A stretch of 5,006 nucleotides of DNA from Methanobrevibacter sp. (lineage in GTDB: Archaea; Methanobacteriota; Methanobacteria; Methanobacteriales; Methanobacteriaceae), in the NCBI GenBank assembly GCA_021442885.1, contig JABUVA010000048.1:1-5006 (forward strand), given 5' to 3'. Positions 1-5,006 of the stretch are shown here, in pieces; the first letter of the stretch is position 1; every line of letters starts with the position of its first letter. The position numbers and the translations under genes are program-made. Under the pieces are notes generated by a model. That model saw nothing but the letters and a program-made list of their open reading frames with translations, did not search any database and had not been told where the DNA came from.

Positions 1-478
1 CAATAGCTTTATCAACAAAAAATTTTGATGTCCATTTTCCATCAACAGGACAACCTAATGCACACATTCCACATTGAACACATTTATCTTCATAAATAGC
101 TTTTGGCATTTTAGAAGTATTAAGGCCTAATTTTCGAGCAGAATCTAAAAATAACTTACTTCCTTCACCTATATGAGAATCGTTTAATTCATGAACATTA
201 ATTAAATTTTCAACATATTCATATTCGTTATCTAAATTAATCCCATAAGGCTCTAAATTTAATGCCCTTACCATATTTGCCATAGAAACAATAGTTGAAC
301 CACCAACACATGTTGTTGTAAGTAAATCTACATTATCATTATAGCTATCATAATGCTTAATTCCATCTTTGGTTTCAATATATTGTCCTTTATCCAATAT
401 AGTTACAGAAATTCCAGATTTTGAAAGTTCATATGCTAAAATTCCTCCACCTGCACCAGACCCAACAATAACAACCAT
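1..478 (-). CDS. GMC-type FAD-dependent oxidoreductase with ferredoxin-like Cys motif, N-terminal part
   Basis: This reading frame begins at an ATG (complement of 476-478) and stays open for 159 codons to the left edge, so the C-terminal part is missing. The N-terminus is a Rossmann FAD-binding fold: GSGAGGG at residues 6-12 (GxGxxG), then the end of beta-strand 2 with acidic D29 (TILDKG), expected to contact the FAD ribose. CVGGSTIV at 57-64 resembles the first GMC signature region. Residues 133-144 read C-x2-C-x2-C-x3-C-P, the spacing of a [4Fe-4S] ferredoxin-type site, followed by GKW at 147-149. From family knowledge, GMC enzymes oxidise alcohols or related substrates with FAD; the substrate here cannot be read from this fragment. 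A ribosome binding site GGTGA lies 4 bases before the ATG, which fixes the start. The gene is divergent from tldD. FAD oxidoreductase is secure; the GMC subclass is likely; cluster binding is an inference. Confidence 0.82.
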   Translation of the reverse strand, partial: MVVIVGSGAGGGILAYELSKSGISVTILDKGQYIETKDGIKHYDSYNDNVDLLTTTCVGGSTIVSMANMVRALNLEPYGINLDNEYEYVENLINVHELNDSHIGEGSKLFLDSARKLGLNTSKMPKAIYEDKCVQCGMCALGCPVDGKWTSKFFVDKAI

Positions 479-529
479 TAAATCACCAATAATTATAACT
501 TGTTTTAAATAAAATTATATTCATAAATC

Positions 530-539
530 TATATTTAAA
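530..539 (-). promoter_or_regulatory. Possible TATA box for the minus-strand oxidoreductase
   Basis: Read on the minus strand this is TTTAAATATA, close to the archaeal TATA consensus, about 52 bases before the start codon at 478. Initiation about 25 bases downstream would give a 5' leader of about 25-30 bases with room for the GGTGA site. The whole intergenic region is AT-rich, so other placements are possible. Confidence 0.35.
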
Positions 540-548
540 AAAGTAAAC

Positions 549-559
549 ATATATATTAA
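549..559 (+). promoter_or_regulatory. Possible TATA box for the tldD operon
   Basis: ATATATATTA-like sequence lies about 40 bases before the tldD ATG at 594, preceded by a purine-rich stretch (AAAAAAGTAAAC) that could act as the BRE. Initiation about 25 bases downstream would leave a short leader containing the AGGTGA site. A second candidate, CTATATTTA at 529-537, would give a leader about 20 bases longer. Confidence 0.4.
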
Positions 560-582
560 TAACCCTAATATTTATTAAAGAT

Positions 583-588
583 AGGTGA
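583..588 (+). promoter_or_regulatory. Ribosome binding site that decides the tldD start
   Basis: AGGTGA matches the archaeal 16S anti-Shine-Dalgarno complement and sits 5 bases before ATG 594. The in-frame GTG at 585 lies inside this site, so it is almost certainly not the start codon. The same AGGTGA or GGTGA site precedes other genes in the window at a spacing of 4-5 bases. Confidence 0.8.
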
Positions 589-593
589 AAACC

Positions 594-1964
594 ATGGATG
601 AATATATAGACATTTGCCAGAATGTTATTTCAAAAACTATTCCTAAAGTAGATTATATTGATATTAGAGCAGGAACAGGAAGTACTACTGGTCTTGTAAT
701 GAAAGATAGGAACATAGATGAAATTAAAACTGGTAATACATTTGGAGTAAGAGTTAGAGTATTAAATAATGGGGCCTGGGGCTTTGCTTATACTAATGAT
801 TTTTCAAAGTTAGATGAAATAACCGAAACATCAGTGCGATTATCAAATTCACTTAAAGGAGAAGTTGAACTTGCAGAAGCAGATGTTGTAACAGATAAAA
901 TAAAAAACGATGTTAAAATACAACCATCAGATGTTTCAATTGAAGAGAAAAAAAACCTTCTTAAAGAAGTAAGTGATATTGCGGATTTTGGAGAAATAGT
1001 TAGTATTACAGCAAGTTATTCAGACAATGAAAGTAATTCAATATTCTTAAATAGCGATGGAAGTTTAATAGAGCAAAATACAACAAGAACTGTATTATCA
1101 CTTAATTCAGTTGCTAAAGATGGTGAAATGCTTCAAAATGGTCATGGAAGTATTGGTGGTGTAAAAGGCTTTGAAGTATTTAAGGAAGAAGACCTTGAAA
1201 AATATGCTCGTGAAATCTCAGAAAAAGCAATAAGACTATTAAGTGCAGAATCAGCACCATCAGGACAATACCCAATAATAGCAGATAACCTTTTAACTGG
1301 AGTTTTAATACATGAAGCATTAGGTCATGCTGTTGAAGGGGATCTTATAATACAAAATGATTCAATTTTAAAGGATAAAATGGGCGAGATTATTGCATCA
1401 GATATTGTAAATATCTTTGATGATGCCAGTATGAAAGATGGGTATGGATATTATGCATATGATGCAGAAGGTGTTAAAACTAAACCAAATCAACTTGTAA
1501 AAGATGGAAAACTTGTAGGCCTACTTAATTCTAGAGAAAGTGGGAAAAAATTAGGAATGAATTCTTCAGGAAATGCACGATCATATATACAAGACCAACC
1601 AATAGTAAGAATGAGTAACACCTACCTCCAACCTGGAGAATTAACATTTGATGAATTAATAGAAGATATTAAAGATGGAATATATCTTAAAGGTTCACGA
1701 GGAGGACAAGTAGATACTGGAAAAGGAATTTTTCAATTCAATGCTGCTGAAGCATATAAAATTAATAATGGAGAAATTACAACTACACTTAGAGATGTTT
1801 CACTTTCTGGAAATATTCTAGAAACCCTTAAAAACGTTGCAGGTGTAGGAAAAGACTTTAAAATGAGTGTAGGTAACTGTGGTAAAGGTGGACAAATTGT
1901 ACCTGTAGGTGATGGTGGTCCTCATACCAAAATATTAAATGCACTTGTTGGTGGAAGTCAATAG
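594..1964 (+). CDS. tldD: TldD-family zinc metalloprotease
   Basis: This is a 456-residue protein, normal for TldD (about 450-480). The active-site motif is HEALGH (HExxxH) at residues 240-245, followed by AVEGD as in bacterial TldD. Near the C-terminus GNCGKGGQ contains C429, equivalent to the third zinc ligand, and is followed by VPVGDGGP. The conserved GGQVD block is near residues 370-374. These residues mark the catalytic TldD subunit rather than the inactive partner TldE/PmbA. From family knowledge, TldD and TldE form a cytoplasmic heterodimer that cuts unfolded peptides threaded into a sealed chamber; in E. coli it matures microcin B17 and degrades the antitoxin CcdA. The natural substrate in methanogens is not known. 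No tldE lies in the window. The start was moved from GTG 585 to ATG 594 because the GTG is part of the ribosome binding site. First gene of a three-gene unit, 11 bases before the AMMECR1 gene. Confidence 0.93.
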   Translation: MDEYIDICQNVISKTIPKVDYIDIRAGTGSTTGLVMKDRNIDEIKTGNTFGVRVRVLNNGAWGFAYTNDFSKLDEITETSVRLSNSLKGEVELAEADVVTDKIKNDVKIQPSDVSIEEKKNLLKEVSDIADFGEIVSITASYSDNESNSIFLNSDGSLIEQNTTRTVLSLNSVAKDGEMLQNGHGSIGGVKGFEVFKEEDLEKYAREISEKAIRLLSAESAPSGQYPIIADNLLTGVLIHEALGHAVEGDLIIQNDSILKDKMGEIIASDIVNIFDDASMKDGYGYYAYDAEGVKTKPNQLVKDGKLVGLLNSRESGKKLGMNSSGNARSYIQDQPIVRMSNTYLQPGELTFDELIEDIKDGIYLKGSRGGQVDTGKGIFQFNAAEAYKINNGEITTTLRDVSLSGNILETLKNVAGVGKDFKMSVGNCGKGGQIVPVGDGGPHTKILNALVGGSQ

Positions 1965-1970
1965 GAGATG
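1963..1970 (+). promoter_or_regulatory. Ribosome binding site overlapping the tldD stop codon
   Basis: AGGAGATG begins within the TAG stop of tldD (1962-1964) and lies 5 bases before ATG 1976. Ribosomes finishing tldD would stop on the initiation site of the next gene, which suggests translational coupling. Confidence 0.7.
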
Positions 1971-1975
1971 AAAAA

Positions 1976-2533
1976 ATGATATCAGATGAAAGTGGAGAAT
2001 ATTTAGTAGGAATTGCAAAAGAAGCTGTTTTAACCTACCTAAGCGAAGGTAAAAAAATTGAAGTGCCAAAAGACTGTCCAGATGAATTAAAAGAGAAATT
2101 AGGAGTTTTTGTAACTTTAAATGAAAAAAACACATTAAGAGGATGTATTGGATATCCTGAGCCTATTGAAAGTGCTATTAAAGCAACAATAGATGTAGCT
2201 ATTGCAGCTGCCTGTGAAGATCCAAGATTTCCAGAGGTTACTATTGAAGAATATCCAAAATTAATTTTTGAAGTAACAGTACTATCAAAACCTGAAAGAA
2301 TAGTTGTAAATGAACCTCAACAATATCTAGATGAAATAGAAATTGGTAGAGATGGCCTTATTATCCAAAAAGGATTTAGTAAAGGATTACTCCTTCCACA
2401 AGTGCCAGTTGAACATAATATGGATGTTGAAGAATTTTTAGAACACACCTGTATGAAAGCAGGAATAAGTGCAGATAGCTGGTTAGATGCTAGCTGTGAC
2501 ATTTACAAATTCCAAGGAAAAATATTTAAGTGA
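1976..2533 (+). CDS. AMMECR1-domain protein of unknown function
   Basis: This 185-residue protein is a single AMMECR1 domain, the usual archaeal length. The hallmark LRGCIG is at residues 54-59. Other conserved blocks are EDPRFP (81-86), a GRDGLII segment (124-130), LLPQVP (139-144) and [10 protein letters not shown] (154-163) followed by W169. There is no signal peptide or membrane segment, so it should be cytoplasmic. The family is universal in archaea and present in animals (human AMMECR1, affected in a syndrome with midface hypoplasia and elliptocytosis); structures exist for archaeal members, but no reaction has been established. C57 in the conserved motif and the invariant charged residues suggest a ligand-binding or catalytic pocket; that is inference. 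Its position between tldD and a ribosome-assembly GTPase, with coupled translation, fits a housekeeping role tied to translation or peptide turnover. Some genomes pair AMMECR1 with MEMO and radical SAM proteins; neither is visible here. Confidence 0.93.
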   Translation: MISDESGEYLVGIAKEAVLTYLSEGKKIEVPKDCPDELKEKLGVFVTLNEKNTLRGCIGYPEPIESAIKATIDVAIAAACEDPRFPEVTIEEYPKLIFEVTVLSKPERIVVNEPQQYLDEIEIGRDGLIIQKGFSKGLLLPQVPVEHNMDVEEFLEHTCMKAGISADSWLDASCDIYKFQGKIFK

Positions 2534-2534
2534 T
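2529..2534 (+). promoter_or_regulatory. Ribosome binding site of the GTPase gene, overlapping the upstream stop
   Basis: AGTGAT resembles the GGTGAT site seen elsewhere in the window and overlaps the TGA stop (2531-2533) of the AMMECR1 gene. It lies 4 bases before ATG 2539 and 7 before ATG 2542. The in-frame GTG at 2530 falls inside this site and is therefore a poor start candidate. Confidence 0.55.
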
Positions 2535-2538
2535 TACA

Positions 2539-3537
2539 ATGATGATTCCAACTATACCAACTCCTGAGGAATTATTAGATAAAGGATTTAGAAGAGGGAA
2601 AAAATCAGCAGATTTAATGAGAACTCAAAAAATACCAAAACACTTGAAAGGTAAAAAAATTGAAGAAACACGTGTAATAACAGCTTGTCAAGTCATAAAA
2701 GACAAACTTAAAAGTATTATTGATAGTGTTCCTATTATTGAAGACTTGCCTGAATTCTATCAAGATTATATTGATATTACCGTAGGAGTTGATGATATGA
2801 AACAAGCTCTTGGAGGTTTAAACTGGGCATATGGTATTTTAACCCAACTTGAAAAAGAATATGGTGGAAAAATACGTAATAGTTCATCTGAACGAGCCAC
2901 AATGTTTCAAAAACAAGCCTATGGAAGGATTGCATCAGTTGTAAATAAAATAAAAAAAGACCTTGATTTTCTTGATTTTGCAAAACAAAATCTTAGGAAC
3001 ATGCCAACAGTAGATTTTAATGCAATCACAATAGTTATTGCTGGTTTCCCAAATGTAGGTAAATCAACACTTTTAAGACAAATTACAGGAGCAGACCCTC
3101 AAGTAGCTAATTATCCATTTACAACAAAAGGAATTCAGATAGGCCATACTGAAAGACATTGGAAAGAAATACAAATTATTGATACTCCAGGATTATTAGA
3201 TCGACCTGTTCTTGAAATGAATGATATAGAACTAAATGCTTTAATTGCATTAGAACATTTAGCAGATGCTATCCTATTTATATTTGATTCATCCGAAACA
3301 TGTGGATTTACTGTTGAAAGTCAATATAATTTATATGAACAAATAAAAAAAGTATTTAGTGAAATTCCAATTATAACACTATTTAATAAGATAGATATAA
3401 TTGAAATAGATGAAACTCTCAAACAATATGAAGATGAACTAGAAGACAGTGTCTTTATTTCAGCTATTGAAGGAGAGGGAATTGATGAGATTAACAAAAT
3501 AATAGATAAAATTGAAAAAATAGAACGTGCCCAATAA
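2539..3537 (+). CDS. NOG1-family GTPase, ribosome assembly
   Basis: This 332-residue protein has the archaeal NOG1 layout: a helical N-terminal domain (about residues 1-155, beginning near [13 protein letters not shown]) followed by an OBG-class G domain. The motifs are G1 GFPNVGKS (169-176), G2 YPFTTKG (192-198), G3 DTPG (215-218), G4 NKID (283-286) and G5 SAIEG (308-312). The segment SSETCGF after the G3 region is typical of the NOG1 subfamily. From family knowledge, eukaryotic NOG1 binds pre-60S particles and is needed for large-subunit maturation; the archaeal form lacks the long C-terminal extension and is presumed to act on the 50S subunit. Start choice: the in-frame GTG 2530 overlaps the ribosome binding site, so ATG 2539 is preferred, with ATG 2542 equally possible. 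It is the last gene of the tldD unit, 5 bases after the AMMECR1 stop. No clear T-tract terminator follows it. Confidence 0.92.
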   Translation: MMIPTIPTPEELLDKGFRRGKKSADLMRTQKIPKHLKGKKIEETRVITACQVIKDKLKSIIDSVPIIEDLPEFYQDYIDITVGVDDMKQALGGLNWAYGILTQLEKEYGGKIRNSSSERATMFQKQAYGRIASVVNKIKKDLDFLDFAKQNLRNMPTVDFNAITIVIAGFPNVGKSTLLRQITGADPQVANYPFTTKGIQIGHTERHWKEIQIIDTPGLLDRPVLEMNDIELNALIALEHLADAILFIFDSSETCGFTVESQYNLYEQIKKVFSEIPIITLFNKIDIIEIDETLKQYEDELEDSVFISAIEGEGIDEINKIIDKIEKIERAQ

Positions 3538-3538
3538 G

Positions 3539-3573
3539 ATAGATTTAAATATAATGAATAGATTTATATATAG
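3539..3573 (+). promoter_or_regulatory. Duplicated TATA-like block upstream of the Hsp20-like gene
   Basis: Two 15-base copies, ATAGATTTAAATATA (3539-3553) and ATAGATTTATATATA (3558-3572), differ at one base and are 19 bases apart. The second contains a perfect archaeal TATA box TTTATATA (3563-3570). Initiation about 25-30 bases downstream would give a leader of about 45-50 bases. A further AT-rich TATA-like stretch lies at 3594-3607 but is too close to the ribosome binding site to leave much leader. The doubled block could be two promoters or a regulator site; neither is proven. Confidence 0.5.
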
Positions 3574-3627
3574 AAATAACACAATTATTTATTAAATATA
3601 TATAAATTATTGTAAAATAAAATAAAT

Positions 3628-3632
3628 AGGAG
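3628..3632 (+). promoter_or_regulatory. Ribosome binding site of the Hsp20-like gene
   Basis: AGGAG lies 9 bases before ATG 3642. This is a different core and a longer spacing than the GGTGA sites with 4-5 base spacing used by most genes in this window. Confidence 0.65.
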
Positions 3633-3641
3633 TTTGAAAAT

Positions 3642-4283
3642 ATGAGCGAAAAAGACACAATAGAAGTAGAAACTTCAGCAAAAGAAAAAATTAGTGATAA
3701 AAAAGATAAACTTGATGAAAAAATCGAAACCGGACAAGAAAAAGTTAACAAAGCTATTGAAAAAGGTAAAGATAAACTTGATGAAAAAATCGAAACCGGA
3801 CAAGAAAAAGTTAATGAAAAAATTGATAGCGGAAAAAACATAACTGACAGAGTAGCTTCTGATTTCTCAAAAAGTGTTGACGGATTTTTCGATGGTGTAA
3901 GACAAGTACAAGAAAAAGTAAACAATAAAGTTAATGATTACAGAAACTCTATAGTTGAAAACCTTGATATTAATCTTGCAGAAGATGAAGAAAATTATTA
4001 TATTCAAGTAGCAACAGCAGGTGTAGCTAAAGAAAATATTGAAATTGAAGCTGGAGATTATGAAATAAGTATTGTTGCAGAATTCCCATCATTTATTGAT
4101 GAAAATGAAGATAATGATGCAGAACTAATAGTTTACGAACTAAAAAGAGGAACCTGTGTTAAAAATATTAATTTCTTAAACCAAATTGATATGAATAACA
4201 TAACTGCTACATACGACAATGGGTTAACTAACTTAGTTATACCTAAAATTAAAGCTCCAAAACAAAAAGTAACTTTTGAATAA
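3642..4283 (+). CDS. Divergent Hsp20-like protein with N-terminal 11-residue helical repeats
   Basis: This is a 213-residue protein with two parts. Residues 21-64 are four consecutive 11-residue units of the pattern (K/Q)(D/E)K(L/V)xxx I xxG, with hydrophobic residues at positions 4 and 8 and Gly at 11; a weaker unit may precede them (about 10-20) and a fifth, QEKVNNKVNDY, sits at 90-100. The stretch is rich in Lys and Glu with no membrane segment. Residues about 107-202 look like an alpha-crystallin domain: NLDINLAEDEENYYIQVATAGV at its start, ELKRG at 166-170 and the signature ATYDNGLTNLVIPK at 189-202. The usual LP of the LPxxVD segment is missing (FLNQID, 178-183), and no clear C-terminal I-x-I tail motif is seen, so it is a diverged member that may not form large oligomers. 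Small heat-shock proteins hold unfolding proteins; chaperone function here is inferred. Own promoter before it and a T-tract terminator after it. Confidence 0.8.
   Translation: MSEKDTIEVETSAKEKISDKKDKLDEKIETGQEKVNKAIEKGKDKLDEKIETGQEKVNEKIDSGKNITDRVASDFSKSVDGFFDGVRQVQEKVNNKVNDYRNSIVENLDINLAEDEENYYIQVATAGVAKENIEIEAGDYEISIVAEFPSFIDENEDNDAELIVYELKRGTCVKNINFLNQIDMNNITATYDNGLTNLVIPKIKAPKQKVTFE
3702..3833 (+). repeat. 66-bp tandem duplication inside the Hsp20-like gene
   Basis: Unit 1 is 3702-3767 and unit 2 is 3768-3833, each coding 22 residues (21-42 and 43-64). The first 47 bases of each unit (3702-3748 and 3768-3814) are identical, including all third codon positions; the remaining 19 bases match at about 10 positions. 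The next base, 3749 versus 3815, is a synonymous C/T change. Identity at silent sites points to a recent duplication or gene conversion rather than protein-level conservation. Confidence 0.95.
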
Positions 4284-4296
4284 ATTAATTATTCTA

Positions 4297-4347
4297 TCTT
4301 TTTTATTTTTTTTCTATTTTTTTAAATACTATTTTTATTTTTTTTTC
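4297..4347 (+). terminator. T-tract transcription terminator after the Hsp20-like gene
   Basis: Five runs of T (6, 8, 7, 5 and 9 bases) occur within about 50 bases beginning 15 bases after the stop codon, with no strong hairpin before them. This is the usual form of intrinsic terminator in archaea, where oligo-T on the non-template strand releases RNA polymerase. Confidence 0.75.
4319..4328 (+). promoter_or_regulatory. Possible TATA box of the flavin reductase gene
   Basis: TTTTTAAATA lies about 50 bases before ATG 4375 and would put initiation near 4345-4350, leaving a leader of about 25-30 bases. It is embedded in the T-rich terminator of the preceding gene, so the call is weak. Confidence 0.3.
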
Positions 4348-4364
4348 TAAATCTTAATTAAAAA

Positions 4365-4370
4365 AGGTGA
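4365..4370 (+). promoter_or_regulatory. Ribosome binding site of the flavin reductase gene
   Basis: AGGTGA lies 4 bases before ATG 4375. It is the same hexamer found before tldD and supports the chosen start. Confidence 0.75.
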
Positions 4371-4374
4371 AATT

Positions 4375-4938
4375 ATGAAAAAACAACTTGAATCAAAAAT
4401 GGGAATATTTCCAATGCCTGTATTAATGATTGCAACTTACAATGATGATGAAACTGTTGATGTTATGAATGCTGCATGGGGAACAATGGAAAGTCGTGAC
4501 AAAGTTCTTTTAAAATTAGGAGAAGGGCATAAAACTACTAAAAACATCAAAGAAAGAAAATCATTTACAGTTAGTATTGCAGATGCAAAACATACTGTTG
4601 AAGCTGATTACTTTGGTGTAGTATCATCAAATAACACTCCAGATAAATTTGAAAAAAGTGGTATGACTACTACAAAGTCTGAAAATGTCGATGCACCAAT
4701 TGTGAATGAATTTCCTATTTGTATGGAATGTAAATTAGTTGACATAATCTCTGGTGATGCTGGTGCTAGTGTAATTGGTGAAGTAGTCAATATGTCTGCT
4801 GATGAAGAAGTTTTAACAGATGGTTCTGTTGATATTTCTAAATTAAATGCAATTGCATTTGATCCATTCACTTTAGGTTATTACACTATAGGTGAAAGAG
4901 TAGGAAATGCATATAAAGATGGATTGCAATTAAAATAA
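4375..4938 (+). CDS. Flavoredoxin-like FMN-binding flavin reductase
   Basis: This 187-residue protein has the length and pattern of the flavoredoxin/flavin reductase-like split-barrel family. Visible landmarks are FPMPVLMIAT (12-21), NAAWGT (32-37) at the FMN site, the HKTTKNIKERKSFTVSI stretch (52-68) that forms a core strand and helix, NTPDKFEKSGM (87-97), an FPICMECKL strand (113-121), GEVVNM (135-140) and the C-terminal YYTIGERVGNAY (169-180). From family knowledge, these small cytoplasmic proteins bind FMN without a covalent bond and pass electrons between a reductant and partner proteins or free flavin; the physiological partner cannot be read from the sequence. There is no signal peptide or membrane segment. 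The gene is probably monocistronic: T-tract terminators lie on both sides and AGGTGA precedes it. Close relatives are, from memory, common in anaerobic bacteria too, so horizontal exchange is possible, but base composition matches the neighbours. Confidence 0.88.
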   Translation: MKKQLESKMGIFPMPVLMIATYNDDETVDVMNAAWGTMESRDKVLLKLGEGHKTTKNIKERKSFTVSIADAKHTVEADYFGVVSSNNTPDKFEKSGMTTTKSENVDAPIVNEFPICMECKLVDIISGDAGASVIGEVVNMSADEEVLTDGSVDISKLNAIAFDPFTLGYYTIGERVGNAYKDGLQLK

Positions 4939-4952
4939 ACATCTTAAAACTA

Positions 4953-4970
4953 TTTTTTTATTTTTATTTA
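4953..4970 (+). terminator. T-tract terminator after the flavin reductase gene
   Basis: A run of 7 T, then 5 T and shorter T runs begin 14 bases after the stop codon, without a hairpin. The remaining bases to the right edge (4971-5006) are AT-rich with no gene; TCTATAAAAG at the very end could belong to the promoter of a gene beyond the window. Confidence 0.55.
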
Positions 4971-5006
4971 TTTAAAATATTCAAATTATTTTAAAGTCTA
5001 TAAAAG

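Noticed and set aside
556..578. Inverted repeat TTAATAA / TTATTAA with a 9-base spacer upstream of tldD
   Set aside because: Seven AT-only base pairs are expected by chance in a spacer this AT-rich, and nothing else marks it as an operator or hairpin.
1935..2135. Minus-strand frame coding a hydrophobic Leu/Phe-rich peptide that could pass for a membrane protein
   Set aside because: The Leu/Phe content is the complement of Lys/Glu codons of the AMMECR1 gene; it crosses two real genes and lacks initiation signals.
3594..3607. AT-rich AAATATATATAAAT as the main TATA box of the Hsp20-like gene
   Set aside because: Initiation about 25 bases downstream would fall at or inside the ribosome binding site at 3628-3632; the perfect TTTATATA at 3563-3570 fits better.
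3702..3833. Direct repeats considered as a CRISPR-like array
   Set aside because: There are only two copies, they are in frame within a coding gene, and the spacing equals two 11-residue protein units, so they are coding repeats.
3545..3925. 126-codon open frame on the minus strand
   Set aside because: It lies antisense to the repeat-rich part of the Hsp20-like gene and its promoter, encodes a low-complexity Ser/Phe/Leu sequence that simply mirrors the 66-bp repeat, and has no ribosome binding site or recognisable domain.
4608..4871. 87-codon open frame on the minus strand inside the flavin reductase gene
   Set aside because: It is fully contained in a well-supported gene, has no family match that I recognise and no ribosome binding site.

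Overview
The window looks like chromosomal DNA of a methanogenic archaeon of the order Methanobacteriales, probably Methanobrevibacter or a close relative. Three things support this. The base composition is strongly AT-rich (about 30% GC by eye) with AT-biased codons (ATA, AGA, AAA, GAA). The signals are archaeal: TTTATATA-type TATA boxes, GGTGA/AGGAG ribosome binding sites, and T-tract terminators without hairpins. The gene content includes an AMMECR1-domain protein and a short NOG1-type GTPase without the long eukaryotic C-terminus. The genus is an inference from these features, not from a database match.

Layout. Bases 1-478 (minus strand) hold the N-terminal 159 residues of a GMC-type FAD oxidoreductase with a ferredoxin-like cysteine motif; the gene runs off the left edge. 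A roughly 115-base AT-rich divergent promoter region follows. Bases 594-3537 (plus strand) form a tight three-gene unit: tldD (zinc metalloprotease of the TldD/E system), an AMMECR1-domain protein of unknown function, and a NOG1-family GTPase of ribosome assembly. The gaps are 11 and 5 bases, and each downstream ribosome binding site touches or overlaps the upstream stop codon, so co-transcription and translational coupling are likely.

Bases 3538-3641 are a promoter region with a duplicated TATA-like block. It precedes a divergent Hsp20-like protein (3642-4283). The N-terminal half of that protein is made of 11-residue charged amphipathic helical repeats, two of which were duplicated recently as a 66-bp DNA unit. 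A T-rich terminator (4297-4347) separates it from a flavoredoxin-type FMN-binding flavin reductase (4375-4938), which is followed by another T-tract terminator near the right edge.

How the genes may work together: the central operon joins peptide cleavage (TldD), ribosome assembly (NOG1) and AMMECR1, whose role is unknown. The Hsp20-like protein is a stand-alone stress or protein-folding gene, and the two flanking genes are redox flavoproteins. No CRISPR, mobile element, tRNA or rRNA was seen. The most unusual item is the repeat-bearing Hsp20-like protein; nothing here amounts to a clear new multi-gene defence or mobile system.
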